Notes: a model not told the origin generated them from the letters alone. Shown: positions 42,532 to 50,912, numbered from the stretch's first letter. The stretch is DNA of 64,000 nucleotides from CAZHEV01 sp964531335 [NCBI: uncultured bacterium] (GCA_964531335.1 CAZHEV010000004.1:171074-235073), one strand, 5' to 3'. Made by a program: numbers and translations.

Positions 42532-43749
42532 ATGCGTATCGGAAAGATTGTGCTTTCATGTTGGATAATCTCGGCCTTGCTGATCGTGTCGACAGGCTGC
42601 GACGACGATAAGAAGGTTCTCGAACCCATCGAGGAAGAGGAAGCTCTCTTCACGTGGCTCTGGGCCCTTGATGACGGCGAAGGCAAGATCAGGGTCTATG
42701 ACGCGGACACCGGAGATCTGAAGGTTACGTTCGACGGGGTAAGTCACGTCATGATGCGCCAGGCTTACGCCGGCCCCTCCGATGAGCCGACCGTCTGGAT
42801 GGGCAAAGACGGCACTGCGTACGGCTTCACCAGGGGATTCCACGCCCACGGAGACCACGGACACATGGAGTTGCCGGAGGAAGTCGGGAGCGTGGCCACC
42901 GGCGCCGGCAATGTCCACCAAGGCGTCGGTTCACACGGTGACTACGTCGTCTATGCCAACGACGGCGACCAGACCTTCACCGTGATAAACGTCGATGACC
43001 TGAGCACAAGGACCGTGCATCACGGAAGCAGCCACTCCGCCGCCCTGTACGCGCATGGCCACATCGCGGCGACGGATATGCACAACAAGTGGGCGCGGAT
43101 AATAGACGTGGGTACGGATGCGGTTATCGCCGAGGTCCCGATTGACACTCTGGCGCACGGCGACGCGTATCACCATGACTCGGAGAAGGCCTTCATAGCC
43201 ACGTTAAACGGCTTCGAAGTAATCGACGCGGAGACGGGCGACAAGGGCGCTTTCATCCCTTATCCCACCTCGGGACGGGTCAACTTCCTTTATCACGCAG
43301 GGGAGAACCCGGTGGCCTTTGGACCTCACAAGTCCGACGGCGGTACCGACAAGATTTTTCTACTGCGCATGGACACCCGGACGGCTGAGGCTCTGACCGT
43401 CCCGGGGGCCGACTTGAATTGGAACATCAGCGGCGGCAATTTCGCCCTTTCGGCGGACGGATCGACGGTTGTGGCATCGGACCTTTCGAGCTCGGAGGCT
43501 TACGTCATCTGCATCGATCCTTCCTTGGGATGTTACAAGACCGTATCGACTCTCGAAGTGGCCTCATCCGACATGGCAGTCGCGATCAACCATGACGGGG
43601 ATCATGTCTGGTTGATGAACAAGGCCACCGGCGACGTCTACTGCTACCATCCCGATGACGGCGAGCTGCACAATCAATGGAGCGTAGATGCTTCTACGGA
43701 CTACATCTTCGTCACTTCTTACGACGGAGAGGTTATGAAGGACTACTAG
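42532..43749 (+). CDS. AztD-like beta-propeller metallochaperone lipoprotein
   Basis: 405 residues. A lipoprotein signal with lipobox (LLIVSTGC, Cys23) and an acidic linker is followed by WD40/YVTN-like repeats (GKIRVYDADTGDL, FTVINVDDLSTRTV, ARIIDVGTDAVIAEV). The His-rich loop GFHAHGDHGHMEL holds H104, H106, H109 and H111, and more His lie in TVHHGSSHSAALYAHGHI and LAHGDAYHHD. AztD in the AztABCD zinc importer is a periplasmic propeller with an N-terminal His motif that hands Zn to the binding protein AztC. The neighbouring binding protein, ATPase and permease support that role. Lipid anchoring is a difference from soluble AztD. Confidence 0.7.
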   Translation: MRIGKIVLSCWIISALLIVSTGCDDDKKVLEPIEEEEALFTWLWALDDGEGKIRVYDADTGDLKVTFDGVSHVMMRQAYAGPSDEPTVWMGKDGTAYGFTRGFHAHGDHGHMELPEEVGSVATGAGNVHQGVGSHGDYVVYANDGDQTFTVINVDDLSTRTVHHGSSHSAALYAHGHIAATDMHNKWARIIDVGTDAVIAEVPIDTLAHGDAYHHDSEKAFIATLNGFEVIDAETGDKGAFIPYPTSGRVNFLYHAGENPVAFGPHKSDGGTDKIFLLRMDTRTAEALTVPGADLNWNISGGNFALSADGSTVVASDLSSSEAYVICIDPSLGCYKTVSTLEVASSDMAVAINHDGDHVWLMNKATGDVYCYHPDDGELHNQWSVDASTDYIFVTSYDGEVMKDY

Positions 43750-43774
43750 AGCGCTCGCCTGTAGGAGGCACCCA

Positions 43775-45052
43775 ATGAAGAAGCACATCTTGTTGTGCTC
43801 TGTTATACTCATTGCCCTCTTGTCGGACTCGGCGCGCGGCCGGGGACTCGGGGCCGGCAGCGGGTTGGGCGCGTGGCAGAATCCGGATCTTGGATTCGTT
43901 ATGGATCTCAAGTGGGATCTCCACGACGCCGAGAGGGACGAAAACGGCAGAAAGATCTGGACGACCAGGGGGTTGAAGCTCTCCTCGGCCGAGCTTTCGA
44001 TCGGCCATGAGATCGACCCCTACGGTCGAATCGATTTCAACGCTTTCTTCTCGGAAGAAGGCGCCGAAATCCACGAGCTGTTCTTTCTGCTACCGGCTCT
44101 CCCGCTGAACCTGAGCCTGAAGGGAGGACACTATCTCGCCCGCTTTGGGCGCTGGAGTCAGTTTCACAGCCACTCCATGCCGTTCGCTTCAGAGCCCAGG
44201 ATTCTCCACGAGTACCTTGAAGGGCACCTTGCGCCCACGGGTTTGGAGCTTTCCTGGCTGGTTCCCATATCCCACTACGTCGAGCTGACGGGCGGCGTTT
44301 ATAACTCAATCGTAGGCCACTCCCACGACACCGATCCGGTCTCCGAATCGGCCGAATGGGGACCGGGAAACCCTCCCCCCGGGTGTCACTTCCATGGCGA
44401 CAGGATCCACTGCCCCGGGAACCCTGATCTCGAGGAGCTGTACTATTCCCTCGTCAGCGATCCCGAAGGGCCTACCCGTTCCAAAACGAACCGCGGTTTC
44501 GACGATCTCGCGTACTTGGGACGCCTCAAGAGCTCCGTGGAGTTCGGCCTGAGCTGGAGCGTTGACTTGGGCGCCAGTGTTATTCACCAGGAAAACTACG
44601 CCTACTCACAGCGATTTGACGGCCGGACCTATTCAAAAACGACCGCCGGCGCCGACGTGACGGTGTTCTGGACCCCTCCCGAGATGAACTTCTACCGAGG
44701 GATGGATTTCGGGGTGGAGCTCCTCGTCAATGACGAGCAGTTTGAGACGGTGGAAGAAGACGCGATCGTGCAGGAGGACCTGAAGCGTGCCGGGCTCTTC
44801 GGCTACGCTCGCTACAGGCACAACAGGAGATGGTCTTTCGGCGCCTTCGGCGAGACTTTTGAACCGCGAAAGGGTACAGATGACAGAAGACACCGGTTGG
44901 GAGGCTTTCTCACCTGGAACATCAGCCACTTCCAGTATGTCACTTTGGAGTTCTCCCGCTACGACAAGTCCCCATTCGCGGACCCGGTCAACTCGTTCAC
45001 CATCCAATACGACGGTGTGATAGGCTATCACACCCATGGGAGTCAGAGATGA
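43775..45052 (+). CDS. Outer-membrane beta-barrel protein of the zinc-type operon
   Basis: 425 residues with a signal peptide (KKHILLCSVILIALLSDSARG). Alternating amphipathic strands with aromatic edges run to the end (YGRIDFNAFFSEEGAEIHEL, FVRLSL-like strands, SFTIQYDGVIGYHTHGSQR), suggesting a porin-like barrel. A probable extracellular or periplasmic loop (about residues 185-225) is rich in metal ligands: VGHSHDTDPV and GCHFHGDRIHCPG. It overlaps the binding-protein gene by 4 bases (ATGA), so it is translated with the importer. It is not a TonB-dependent receptor by eye (no plug). A metal-uptake porin is the best guess. Confidence 0.65.
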   Translation: MKKHILLCSVILIALLSDSARGRGLGAGSGLGAWQNPDLGFVMDLKWDLHDAERDENGRKIWTTRGLKLSSAELSIGHEIDPYGRIDFNAFFSEEGAEIHELFFLLPALPLNLSLKGGHYLARFGRWSQFHSHSMPFASEPRILHEYLEGHLAPTGLELSWLVPISHYVELTGGVYNSIVGHSHDTDPVSESAEWGPGNPPPGCHFHGDRIHCPGNPDLEELYYSLVSDPEGPTRSKTNRGFDDLAYLGRLKSSVEFGLSWSVDLGASVIHQENYAYSQRFDGRTYSKTTAGADVTVFWTPPEMNFYRGMDFGVELLVNDEQFETVEEDAIVQEDLKRAGLFGYARYRHNRRWSFGAFGETFEPRKGTDDRRHRLGGFLTWNISHFQYVTLEFSRYDKSPFADPVNSFTIQYDGVIGYHTHGSQR

Positions 45053-46008
45053 GCAACCTGAGATTCAACTCATTCAGTCGTTTGTCGTGGCGGCTGTCCC
45101 TGACTGCGATCTCGCTGATCCTCGCCATAAGCGCCGCCGCAGGCGATGCGGAGGGCAAGCTCAAGGTGGTCGCTTCGATCCCCGATCTGGGATACATGGC
45201 CGAGCGCATCGGCGGCGATCGGATTGAAGTATCCACCTTGGCCTCGGGCAGAGAGGACTTGCACGGCGTGCCTGCAAGGCCGAGCTTCATCCCTACGCTC
45301 AACAGGGCCGACCTGCTTCTCACTATTGGATTGGACGCGGAGCACGCGTGGCTGCCACCCTTGGCTCGGCAATCGCGCAACCTCAAGATAATGGAAGATC
45401 ACCAAGGGTGGATCGAGGCGTACAAGGGAATAGACGTGCTCGACATACCCGAGATCATAAGCCGCGTAGAGGGCGAGCAGCACCCGGAGGGCAATCCGCA
45501 TTTCAATATAGGGCCGCAATGCGGGGCAACTATGGCTTGGAACATAGCCGATGCGTTAATCAGGGAGGATCCGGAAAACGCGGAATTCTATGAGAGCAAC
45601 GCGGAAGGCTACGAGCAGGAGATCGCGGCACTCGTCGAACGTCTCAAGGAAGACGGCAAGGCCCTGAGGGGAGTCGCCGTCGTCAGCTATCACCCGGATG
45701 TATCCTACGTCGCTCAGTTCTACGACATGGAGGTTGTGGGCTCTCTAGAGCCGAAGGCCGGCCTGGAGCCCACGGCGAGGCACTTGAGGGAATTGGCAGG
45801 CAAGGCCAACTCGGCGGGCGTGAAGCTGGTGATATATCACCAAGCACAGAGCGGCAAGCTCCCCGATGAGTTCGCCGACCGAATCGGGGCCGTGTCCGTA
45901 CAGTTCGGTAACATGGTGGGGGCGAAGAAGGAGATAAGGACCTGGGCCGAGCTGCAAGAGCATAACCTCCGTGTTCTGTTGGACGCGTTGGCCAAGGCTC
46001 AGGGCTGA
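45049..46008 (+). CDS. Zn/Mn-type ABC transporter solute-binding protein (cluster A-I)
   Basis: 319 residues with an N-terminal signal. TroA/ZnuA-like: KLKVVASIPDLGYMAERIGG, DLHGVPARPSFIPTLNRADL (H72), HPEGNPHFNIGP (H145 or H151), and VVSYHPDVSYVA (H215), which supply the three His ligands, then SLEPKAGLEPTARHL. The fourth ligand, usually Asp in an L-D-P-L motif, is replaced here by VQFGNMVG, as in a divergent subfamily. There is no His-rich loop of the ZnuA type. It delivers metal from the periplasm to the permease. It overlaps the barrel gene. Confidence 0.85.
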   Translation: MSNLRFNSFSRLSWRLSLTAISLILAISAAAGDAEGKLKVVASIPDLGYMAERIGGDRIEVSTLASGREDLHGVPARPSFIPTLNRADLLLTIGLDAEHAWLPPLARQSRNLKIMEDHQGWIEAYKGIDVLDIPEIISRVEGEQHPEGNPHFNIGPQCGATMAWNIADALIREDPENAEFYESNAEGYEQEIAALVERLKEDGKALRGVAVVSYHPDVSYVAQFYDMEVVGSLEPKAGLEPTARHLRELAGKANSAGVKLVIYHQAQSGKLPDEFADRIGAVSVQFGNMVGAKKEIRTWAELQEHNLRVLLDALAKAQG

Positions 46009-46053
46009 TCACAAGCGGGAGAATCCGAAAGTTAGGAGGCCATTTCACACGTC

Positions 46054-46674
46054 ATGAAAGCTCTGCTCAAGGTCGCGGGAGGCCGCTGGGGATACAGGAA
46101 CGGCGGGAAGCTCTTTTGTCCGGCAAGGAGCATCACCTTTGAGGTGCGGCGCGCCGAGATCGTGCTTCTCAAGGGTGAGAACGGCACGGGGAAGACAACC
46201 ATACTGCGCGGGCTTCTCGGACTAGTGGAGAAGGCCGAGGGAGAGGTGGCCTTCGCTACAGATCGATCCGAGATCGGGTACGTTCCTCAGGAATCCTCGA
46301 TCGAGCGTTCGGTGCCTGCATCCGTACTGGATCTGGTGCGAAGCGGCAGCCCGGACAACTGGAACACCGGGGTCGGTCCCGCGGAGCACGCCCTTGACTA
46401 CGTGGGAATCGCTGGGCTCAAGAACCGGCGGTACGCCATGCTCTCCGGCGGACAGCGGCAACGCGTTCTCGTGGCACGCGCGCTGGTTGGGAATCCAAAG
46501 CTCCTATTCCTGGATGAGCCGACCATCAATGTGGACGCGGAAACGGCCGCCGGCATAGGGGCGCTGCTGTCCCGGCTTTGCGGCGAGGTCGGTATGGGCA
46601 TAGTCATCACGACACACGCGACCGGTTGGGTCAGAGCCACACGCGAGGTGCGCGTCTTCGCAGGAGAAGACTAA
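46054..46674 (+). CDS. Metal ABC transporter ATP-binding protein
   Basis: 206 residues, short but complete. Walker A GENGTGKTT near 41-49, Q-loop GYVPQESSIERSV, signature LSGGQRQRVLVARAL near 131, Walker B KLLFLDEPTINVD and switch His in VITTHATGWV. AGGAGG precedes the ATG. It powers import with the permease, whose ATG shares one base with its stop. The sequence fits the zinc/manganese (ZnuC/AztA) group, and the neighbours confirm metal import. Confidence 0.88.
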   Translation: MKALLKVAGGRWGYRNGGKLFCPARSITFEVRRAEIVLLKGENGTGKTTILRGLLGLVEKAEGEVAFATDRSEIGYVPQESSIERSVPASVLDLVRSGSPDNWNTGVGPAEHALDYVGIAGLKNRRYAMLSGGQRQRVLVARALVGNPKLLFLDEPTINVDAETAAGIGALLSRLCGEVGMGIVITTHATGWVRATREVRVFAGED

Positions 46675-47504
46675 TGAGCGAGTTCCTACAGGTGCTTGCC
46701 TTCTCTTGGATCCCCTTCGTGGGGGCGCTGGCCTTTGCTCTGACTGCCGCTCCGCTGGGCGCAGTGCTCTCCCTAAGGGACGAGATACTCCTCGGACTGG
46801 CCCTGCCACCCGTGGGAACCGCATCGATCGTCATCGCGGTGTTCGCCGGAGTGTCGGCGGACTCAACACTGGCGCTATATGCTTGCGCGGTGATCGGAAT
46901 TCTATTGGTCAGCCTTGCGCTCGGCGGGAAGGGTCACGGGACCATGGCCTCCCCGCGCCGGCGGGGCGCTCTTCTCGCCTGCATCTTCTGCGCGGGGGAA
47001 GCGGCGACGATCCTGCTCAGCGCGATGTCCACGAACGTCGAGGCGCATCTACGGCATCTGCTCCGAGGCGAGATCCTGGCAATCGGGGTTGAGGGTCTTG
47101 TGGGCTTTCTCTGCCTGACGACCGTCGTCCTTTTTCTGGGTGTGCGAAAGCGCGGGCTGGTCTATGCCCTGGCGATAGACGAGGAGGGTCTTCTCGTGAG
47201 GACCCTCGCCAAAGGCAGGCTTGTGCTGTTCGTGTTTCGTGTTTTGTCCGCGGTCTTGATTGCAGCGGGCGTGATTTGGGTGGGCCCGCTATTGACGCTC
47301 GGGTTGCTGGCAATCCCGACGATGCTCTGGGAACGACGCGCTCCCAACCTCACTTGGTTCTTCTCAGGAGTGACGGTGATCGGATTCTCCTCCGTCGTTT
47401 TGGGCTTCGCCGGCTCCATCGTGGTGGATCTGCCGCCCGTCCCCGTCGTCATCTGCGCTCTCTTTGCGGTCGGAGCGGTGTTTGCACTGCTCAAGCGGGG
47501 TTGA
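46674..47504 (+). CDS. Metal ABC transporter permease (ABC-3 type)
   Basis: 276 residues from the ATG at 46674 (TAATG coupling with the ATPase stop); the longer frame upstream is a shadow. About eight transmembrane helices. ABC-3 features include VGALAFALTAAPLGAVLSLRD near the start, LALPPVGTASIVIAV, MSTNVEAHLRHLLRGEILAI near 125-144, and WVGPLLTLGLLAIPT. It forms the membrane channel of the ZnuB/AztB type. Last gene of the operon; a relic-rich gap follows. Confidence 0.85.
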   Translation: MSEFLQVLAFSWIPFVGALAFALTAAPLGAVLSLRDEILLGLALPPVGTASIVIAVFAGVSADSTLALYACAVIGILLVSLALGGKGHGTMASPRRRGALLACIFCAGEAATILLSAMSTNVEAHLRHLLRGEILAIGVEGLVGFLCLTTVVLFLGVRKRGLVYALAIDEEGLLVRTLAKGRLVLFVFRVLSAVLIAAGVIWVGPLLTLGLLAIPTMLWERRAPNLTWFFSGVTVIGFSSVVLGFAGSIVVDLPPVPVVICALFAVGAVFALLKRG

Positions 47505-47946
47505 GTAGTGTCCCTCCCGTAAAGTCCATCCGGGTTCGAATTGACGTGATTTCAGGCGGCGCCGGCTGAAATCTTGGTGTCAGATTTGGGAACGTAGTGC
47601 GGGGCCGGCGGATCGAGGGGGGATTTCCATTAAACCATCGAACCGAGGGCGGGATGCACGATTCGCAAGGTTTTGTGGGCTGTTCTTCCCGGCTGACCCC
47701 GCGACTATGTGCATATATCGGGGGAGAGTGGGGGGCGGCGATGCTGCTTAGGCCGCTGTCCTGGTGTGGCGATGATGCAGCCCGCCGAGGTGGCAGATGG
47801 CGACGATCTTGCCCATCTCGGGCGGCTTTCACGCGCGCAGCCGGGCGCGCATGAAGGCGCCTGTGGGCCTCTAGAAGAGGAAGGTCGACCGCGTGCCGGG
47901 AAAACCGGAGCCGGTCATCGTAACAAGCGAGCGGGCGGGCCCGCTC
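47505..47946. other. Relic-rich gap after the zinc-type operon
   Basis: 442 bases. It contains a probable transposase remnant (47748-47816, listed). The remaining frames are Pro/Arg/Ser-rich and not credible as genes. No terminator with a T tract was seen. Confidence 0.4.
47748..47816 (-). pseudogene. C-terminal remnant of a transposase/integrase
   Basis: 22 codons ending in TAA: MGKIVAICHLGGLHHRHTR. The phrase V-x-L-GGLHHR-Y/H near a stop recalls the end of integrase-core transposases common in uncultured bacteria. Upstream on the minus strand (47817-47900) no longer open frame is left. Confidence 0.35.
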
Positions 47947-48336
47947 CTAGAACCCTCCGCTTACCCCTCCCTGGTCATGGCAGTCGCGAATGCACTGCTT
48001 CCGCGCTTCCTGGATCTCCTTGAGCTCGGCCTTGTGGCGGTCCACTTCCTGGCGTCTAAGCTCCTTCACTCCGTGGGAGTTGCCCGCGAGATCCTTCATG
48101 GCCTCGCTGTGACGCTTGTTCTCGTCCTTCGTCATGCCCGCGTAGTGCTCCGCGCACGCAGACTGGCATGACTGCTCGCTCGAGAAGTCCGACGCGCTGA
48201 ACGGCGGCGCGTACTCCGGGCTCGGGTACTCGTAGTTGCTTTCGCTCGCCGGGTCGGTCACCTTCTGACACTGGAGCCCCAGGGCGGCCAGGCCGACCAA
48301 GACCACCAATACTCCGGAAATGTAGCGTTTCTTCAT
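47947..48336 (-). CDS. Small Cys-containing lipoprotein
   Basis: 129 residues. Lipoprotein signal (VVLVGLAALGLQC, Cys23), a Pro/Tyr/Ser linker, then a charged helical domain flanked by two Cys pairs (SEQSCQSACAEHY and ARKQCIRDCHDQ), a CHCH-like helical hairpin arrangement of C-x3-C. The middle is strongly charged and probably coiled coil (KELRRQEVDRHKAELKEIQE). AGGAGGAGGG precedes the start. It lies 16 bases after the YjbH-like gene, so it is part of that operon. Function unknown. Confidence 0.72.
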   Translation of the reverse strand: MKKRYISGVLVVLVGLAALGLQCQKVTDPASESNYEYPSPEYAPPFSASDFSSEQSCQSACAEHYAGMTKDENKRHSEAMKDLAGNSHGVKELRRQEVDRHKAELKEIQEARKQCIRDCHDQGGVSGGF

Positions 48337-48352
48337 CGTGAAAACCCTCCTC

Positions 48353-49096
48353 CTATAATCCGAATTGAATATGCACGGCGCCCGCGAAGCTCTCGACGTT
48401 CAACGCCGAAACCAGCAGGCGAACGTAGCGCACCGGCTGAATGCCAAGGCCGAGATTCACTTTGTCGGTATCGTATTCCGCCAGAAACTCACCTCCTTGC
48501 CACAGTGGTTTTGTCAGTCCGCCGAAGACGCCGTCCAGCGGATGGTTTTTCGCGTCCATCCAATCGGCGCCCGCGCCCAGATGAAAGCCGAAGTCGCCCG
48601 CCATCCCAAGGCGCAGGTGCTTGGCGATAACCGCGAAGAGCGCGTTGTAGCGCTTGGTGCCCGTCAGGTCCTCTCCCCCCACGGCGACCGACGGCCAGTG
48701 GCCCCCCTCCCGCAGCAGCAACGCCTTGACGCTGAACATCCTGTCCTTGACCGAGCGGTCCGGGTTCTCGAGGGAAAACTGCGCTCCGGGCATCACGGTC
48801 AGTCTCATTGACACTTCCAGCCGGGGTAGAAAGCCCAGCGTCGCGAAGTAGGCTATGTTGTCGGACTGGTTTCGCCGCTCGACCGCCCACCTCTCATCCA
48901 CGAAGCTCACGCCCGCGATGATCTCTCCGTCCTCGGCAAGCTCCGCCGTCGGCGTCATCAAAAGGCCGCTGGTCCCGTTCAGGGAAACCCGGGACGCGAG
49001 CGCCTCTCCCTCGCACCAGAACAGGAAGGCCGCCGCCACCGCCAGCGCCGGAGGCGCGGTTCGGCCGAGTAAACCTCTCCCCAAAACACCCTTCAT
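48353..49096 (-). CDS. YjbH-like outer-membrane protein, N-terminal-type module
   Basis: 247 residues from the ATG at 49096, which overlaps the stop of the preceding gene (TGATG). Signal peptide (APPALAVAAAFLFWCEGEALA), then LNGTSGLLMTPTAELAEDGE, the hallmark opening of YjbH-family proteins, followed by beta-rich sequence with GFLPRLEVSMRLTVMPG and strands to a terminal aromatic-rich end (AVHIQFGL), consistent with a barrel. YjbH proteins are linked to exopolysaccharide export. In enterobacteria one ~700-residue protein covers both this and the neighbour. Confidence 0.72.
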   Translation of the reverse strand: MKGVLGRGLLGRTAPPALAVAAAFLFWCEGEALASRVSLNGTSGLLMTPTAELAEDGEIIAGVSFVDERWAVERRNQSDNIAYFATLGFLPRLEVSMRLTVMPGAQFSLENPDRSVKDRMFSVKALLLREGGHWPSVAVGGEDLTGTKRYNALFAVIAKHLRLGMAGDFGFHLGAGADWMDAKNHPLDGVFGGLTKPLWQGGEFLAEYDTDKVNLGLGIQPVRYVRLLVSALNVESFAGAVHIQFGL

Positions 49097-50403
49097 CAGA
49101 TGAACCATCTGGACTCTATCCACTCGGATACGTTGTTTCTTATGAACACCGGAGCCAGGTGCCTGTGAAGGTTCTCAATGGATATGCCTCCACCCGGCAT
49201 CCGGCCGCCGGCCGTCACCTCATGCCTGTACTCCCAGGTCAAACGCGGCACCGTCTTGAACCTTACGGCCTTCGGCTTGGAGTACCTCGAGAGCGGGAGC
49301 GGTATCTCCACCAGGAACCCTCCCAGTGAATCTGTCTCGGTCTTGATCGCGAAAAAACCTATCGCCAACTCTCCGAACAACCGGGACAGGTCGAATCGCC
49401 CGCCGTGCTCCTTGCCCAGGAACCTGCCGAAGGCGGCCTTGAAGGTGACGTCTATCAGCGGATAGTAGTACTTGGCCCCCAGGGAGTAGGTGAAGGCCTC
49501 CGGGTCGGAGTACTCCCACACGCCGTCCTTCAGGGCCAGCTCGCCCGTCAGATGACCGCTTCCAGTGAGCAGGAACCTGTCACCCCATGCCCACCTGCCG
49601 GCCTCGAAATACACGCCGTAGCGCTCGTGGTCGAATATCCCCGCCCTGGCCAGCCCGAGCACGGCGCCGCGACGTCCGAGCCAGTCGAGCGTGACCCTGC
49701 CCGGGCGCACGCCCGAGGTCTTCTCCTCTATCTCGTCATAGAGCGGGATCACCAGTTGGCCGGTGGCAAGCAGCCCCTTGACCGGCGAGATCTCCGCCTG
49801 CGGAACCGCGTTGAACCTGGCCCTGATGGAGTCGTCGAATTGCTCGAACTCTACGGAAAAGGAAGGACCTACGGATAGATCGAGCCGCATGAACGACTGG
49901 TTTTCGCTCGCTTCGAGGTCGGGGGACTCGGGATGAGTATGGATCATCAGAGTCTCTGCGAACCCGCCGGGGTCCACGCGCCCGGAGGTGAAGAGCTGGT
50001 AATCATAGGAGCTTGTGGTAACCGAGACGACCGGCACGCCCGCGGTCATCGGGATCAGCGTCACCGTCCAGGGCTGGTAAAGCCCCTCGTCCGCGATGGC
50101 GAGGACGACACCCATTGCCCGCATCTCGTAGCGGTAGATCCTGTTCTCATAATATATACGCACGAGATCGCCCGGGTCTCCGGAGACTACGACGTTCTCG
50201 AAACCGTGCTCGACCAAGGAGTCGGAGAGGTCCTGAAGCACATAGGAGCGGGCTGAAGAGGAAGTCTCAGGCACCGACGCGAATAGGGACACCGACACGG
50301 CCAGGGCGATTAGGTTACACACGGTTGCGCCTCGACTGAGGAAGGAACGGGACAAGGGCGTGGTGCCAAAAACGCGTTGCGATATCACAGAAGAGATCCG
50401 CAA
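49096..50403 (-). CDS. YjbH-like outer-membrane protein, C-terminal-type module
   Basis: Up to 435 residues from the TTG at 50403; GTG 50322 (with GAGG 7 bases upstream) or TTG 50355 are alternatives, since the first ~27 residues look non-coding. A hydrophobic signal (LIALAVSVSLFASV) is followed by YVLQDLSDSLVEHGFENVVV and IYYENRIYRYEMRAMG, then VDWLGRR-like and multiple barrel strands, ending NVSEWIESRWFI. The pattern matches the C-terminal half of YjbH. First gene of the three-gene operon. Confidence 0.7.
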   Translation of the reverse strand: MRISSVISQRVFGTTPLSRSFLSRGATVCNLIALAVSVSLFASVPETSSSARSYVLQDLSDSLVEHGFENVVVSGDPGDLVRIYYENRIYRYEMRAMGVVLAIADEGLYQPWTVTLIPMTAGVPVVSVTTSSYDYQLFTSGRVDPGGFAETLMIHTHPESPDLEASENQSFMRLDLSVGPSFSVEFEQFDDSIRARFNAVPQAEISPVKGLLATGQLVIPLYDEIEEKTSGVRPGRVTLDWLGRRGAVLGLARAGIFDHERYGVYFEAGRWAWGDRFLLTGSGHLTGELALKDGVWEYSDPEAFTYSLGAKYYYPLIDVTFKAAFGRFLGKEHGGRFDLSRLFGELAIGFFAIKTETDSLGGFLVEIPLPLSRYSKPKAVRFKTVPRLTWEYRHEVTAGGRMPGGGISIENLHRHLAPVFIRNNVSEWIESRWFI

Positions 50404-50430
50404 CGCGGGAGTTTTTGATCTGCAAGGTGT

Positions 50431-50459
50431 ATTGTATGCGGTCTTTCGCCGTGTGTCAA
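50431..50459 (-). promoter_or_regulatory. Promoter of the YjbH-like operon
   Basis: Minus strand TTGACA (50454-50459), 17-base spacer, TACAAT (50431-50436), predicting a start near 50424. Confidence 0.65.
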
Positions 50460-50472
50460 GAAGAAACGCCTC

Positions 50473-50580
50473 CGCGAGGGGCTTCTACCGGGCGTTCCCC
50501 TACTTCACCGGGAACCTGTCCGGCCCGCGGAGGGGCTTGTACCGGGCGCCGCCCTATTCCGCCGGGGGCGTGGACGGCCC
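50473..50580. repeat. 54-base imperfect tandem duplication
   Basis: Two units with period 54: each has GAGGGGCTT, then TACCGGGCG, then C-rich and GG-rich blocks. The first bases of the units (from 50477 and 50531) align without gaps for more than 15 positions, then diverge. Confidence 0.6.
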
Positions 50581-50912
50581 GTCTGTGCGCACGTGGAGAC
50601 GCCGTGTCGAGAGCACGGCCGGCGCCCGCTTCGCCGCTGGTTCTCCGCCCTCCGTGCGTTCGGTCCTGTAGGGGGCATGGGCTTGCGTCGGGCCCCACAG
50701 GCCTGTCCGCTGCCCGGAGAAGCCTGGGGTGGCGACTTCAGCCGCCGCTGGCTTGCACGGGCCCGCGGGTGTATGCTTGTTGGTGATGCGAATTCCATCG
50801 ATCTATCCTCCCGAATGAGTACCGGGCCTTCCTGGGGCTGAACAAAAGCAGACGCGCTGCATACAGGATCTTGGGATCATAGTAGGCGGCCCGCCCGGTC
50901 GGAGCGGAGCAG

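Larger units (their letters stand above)
50404..50912. other. Divergent gap YjbH-like / RND operon
   Basis: 509 bases. It holds the YjbH-operon promoter (50431-50459) and a 54-base imperfect tandem repeat (50473-50580). The rest is GC-rich and shows no credible gene. Confidence 0.45.

Noticed and set aside
47531-47545. GGTTCGAATT as a tRNA T-loop or attachment core
   Set aside because: No cloverleaf around it and no second copy bordering a mobile element.
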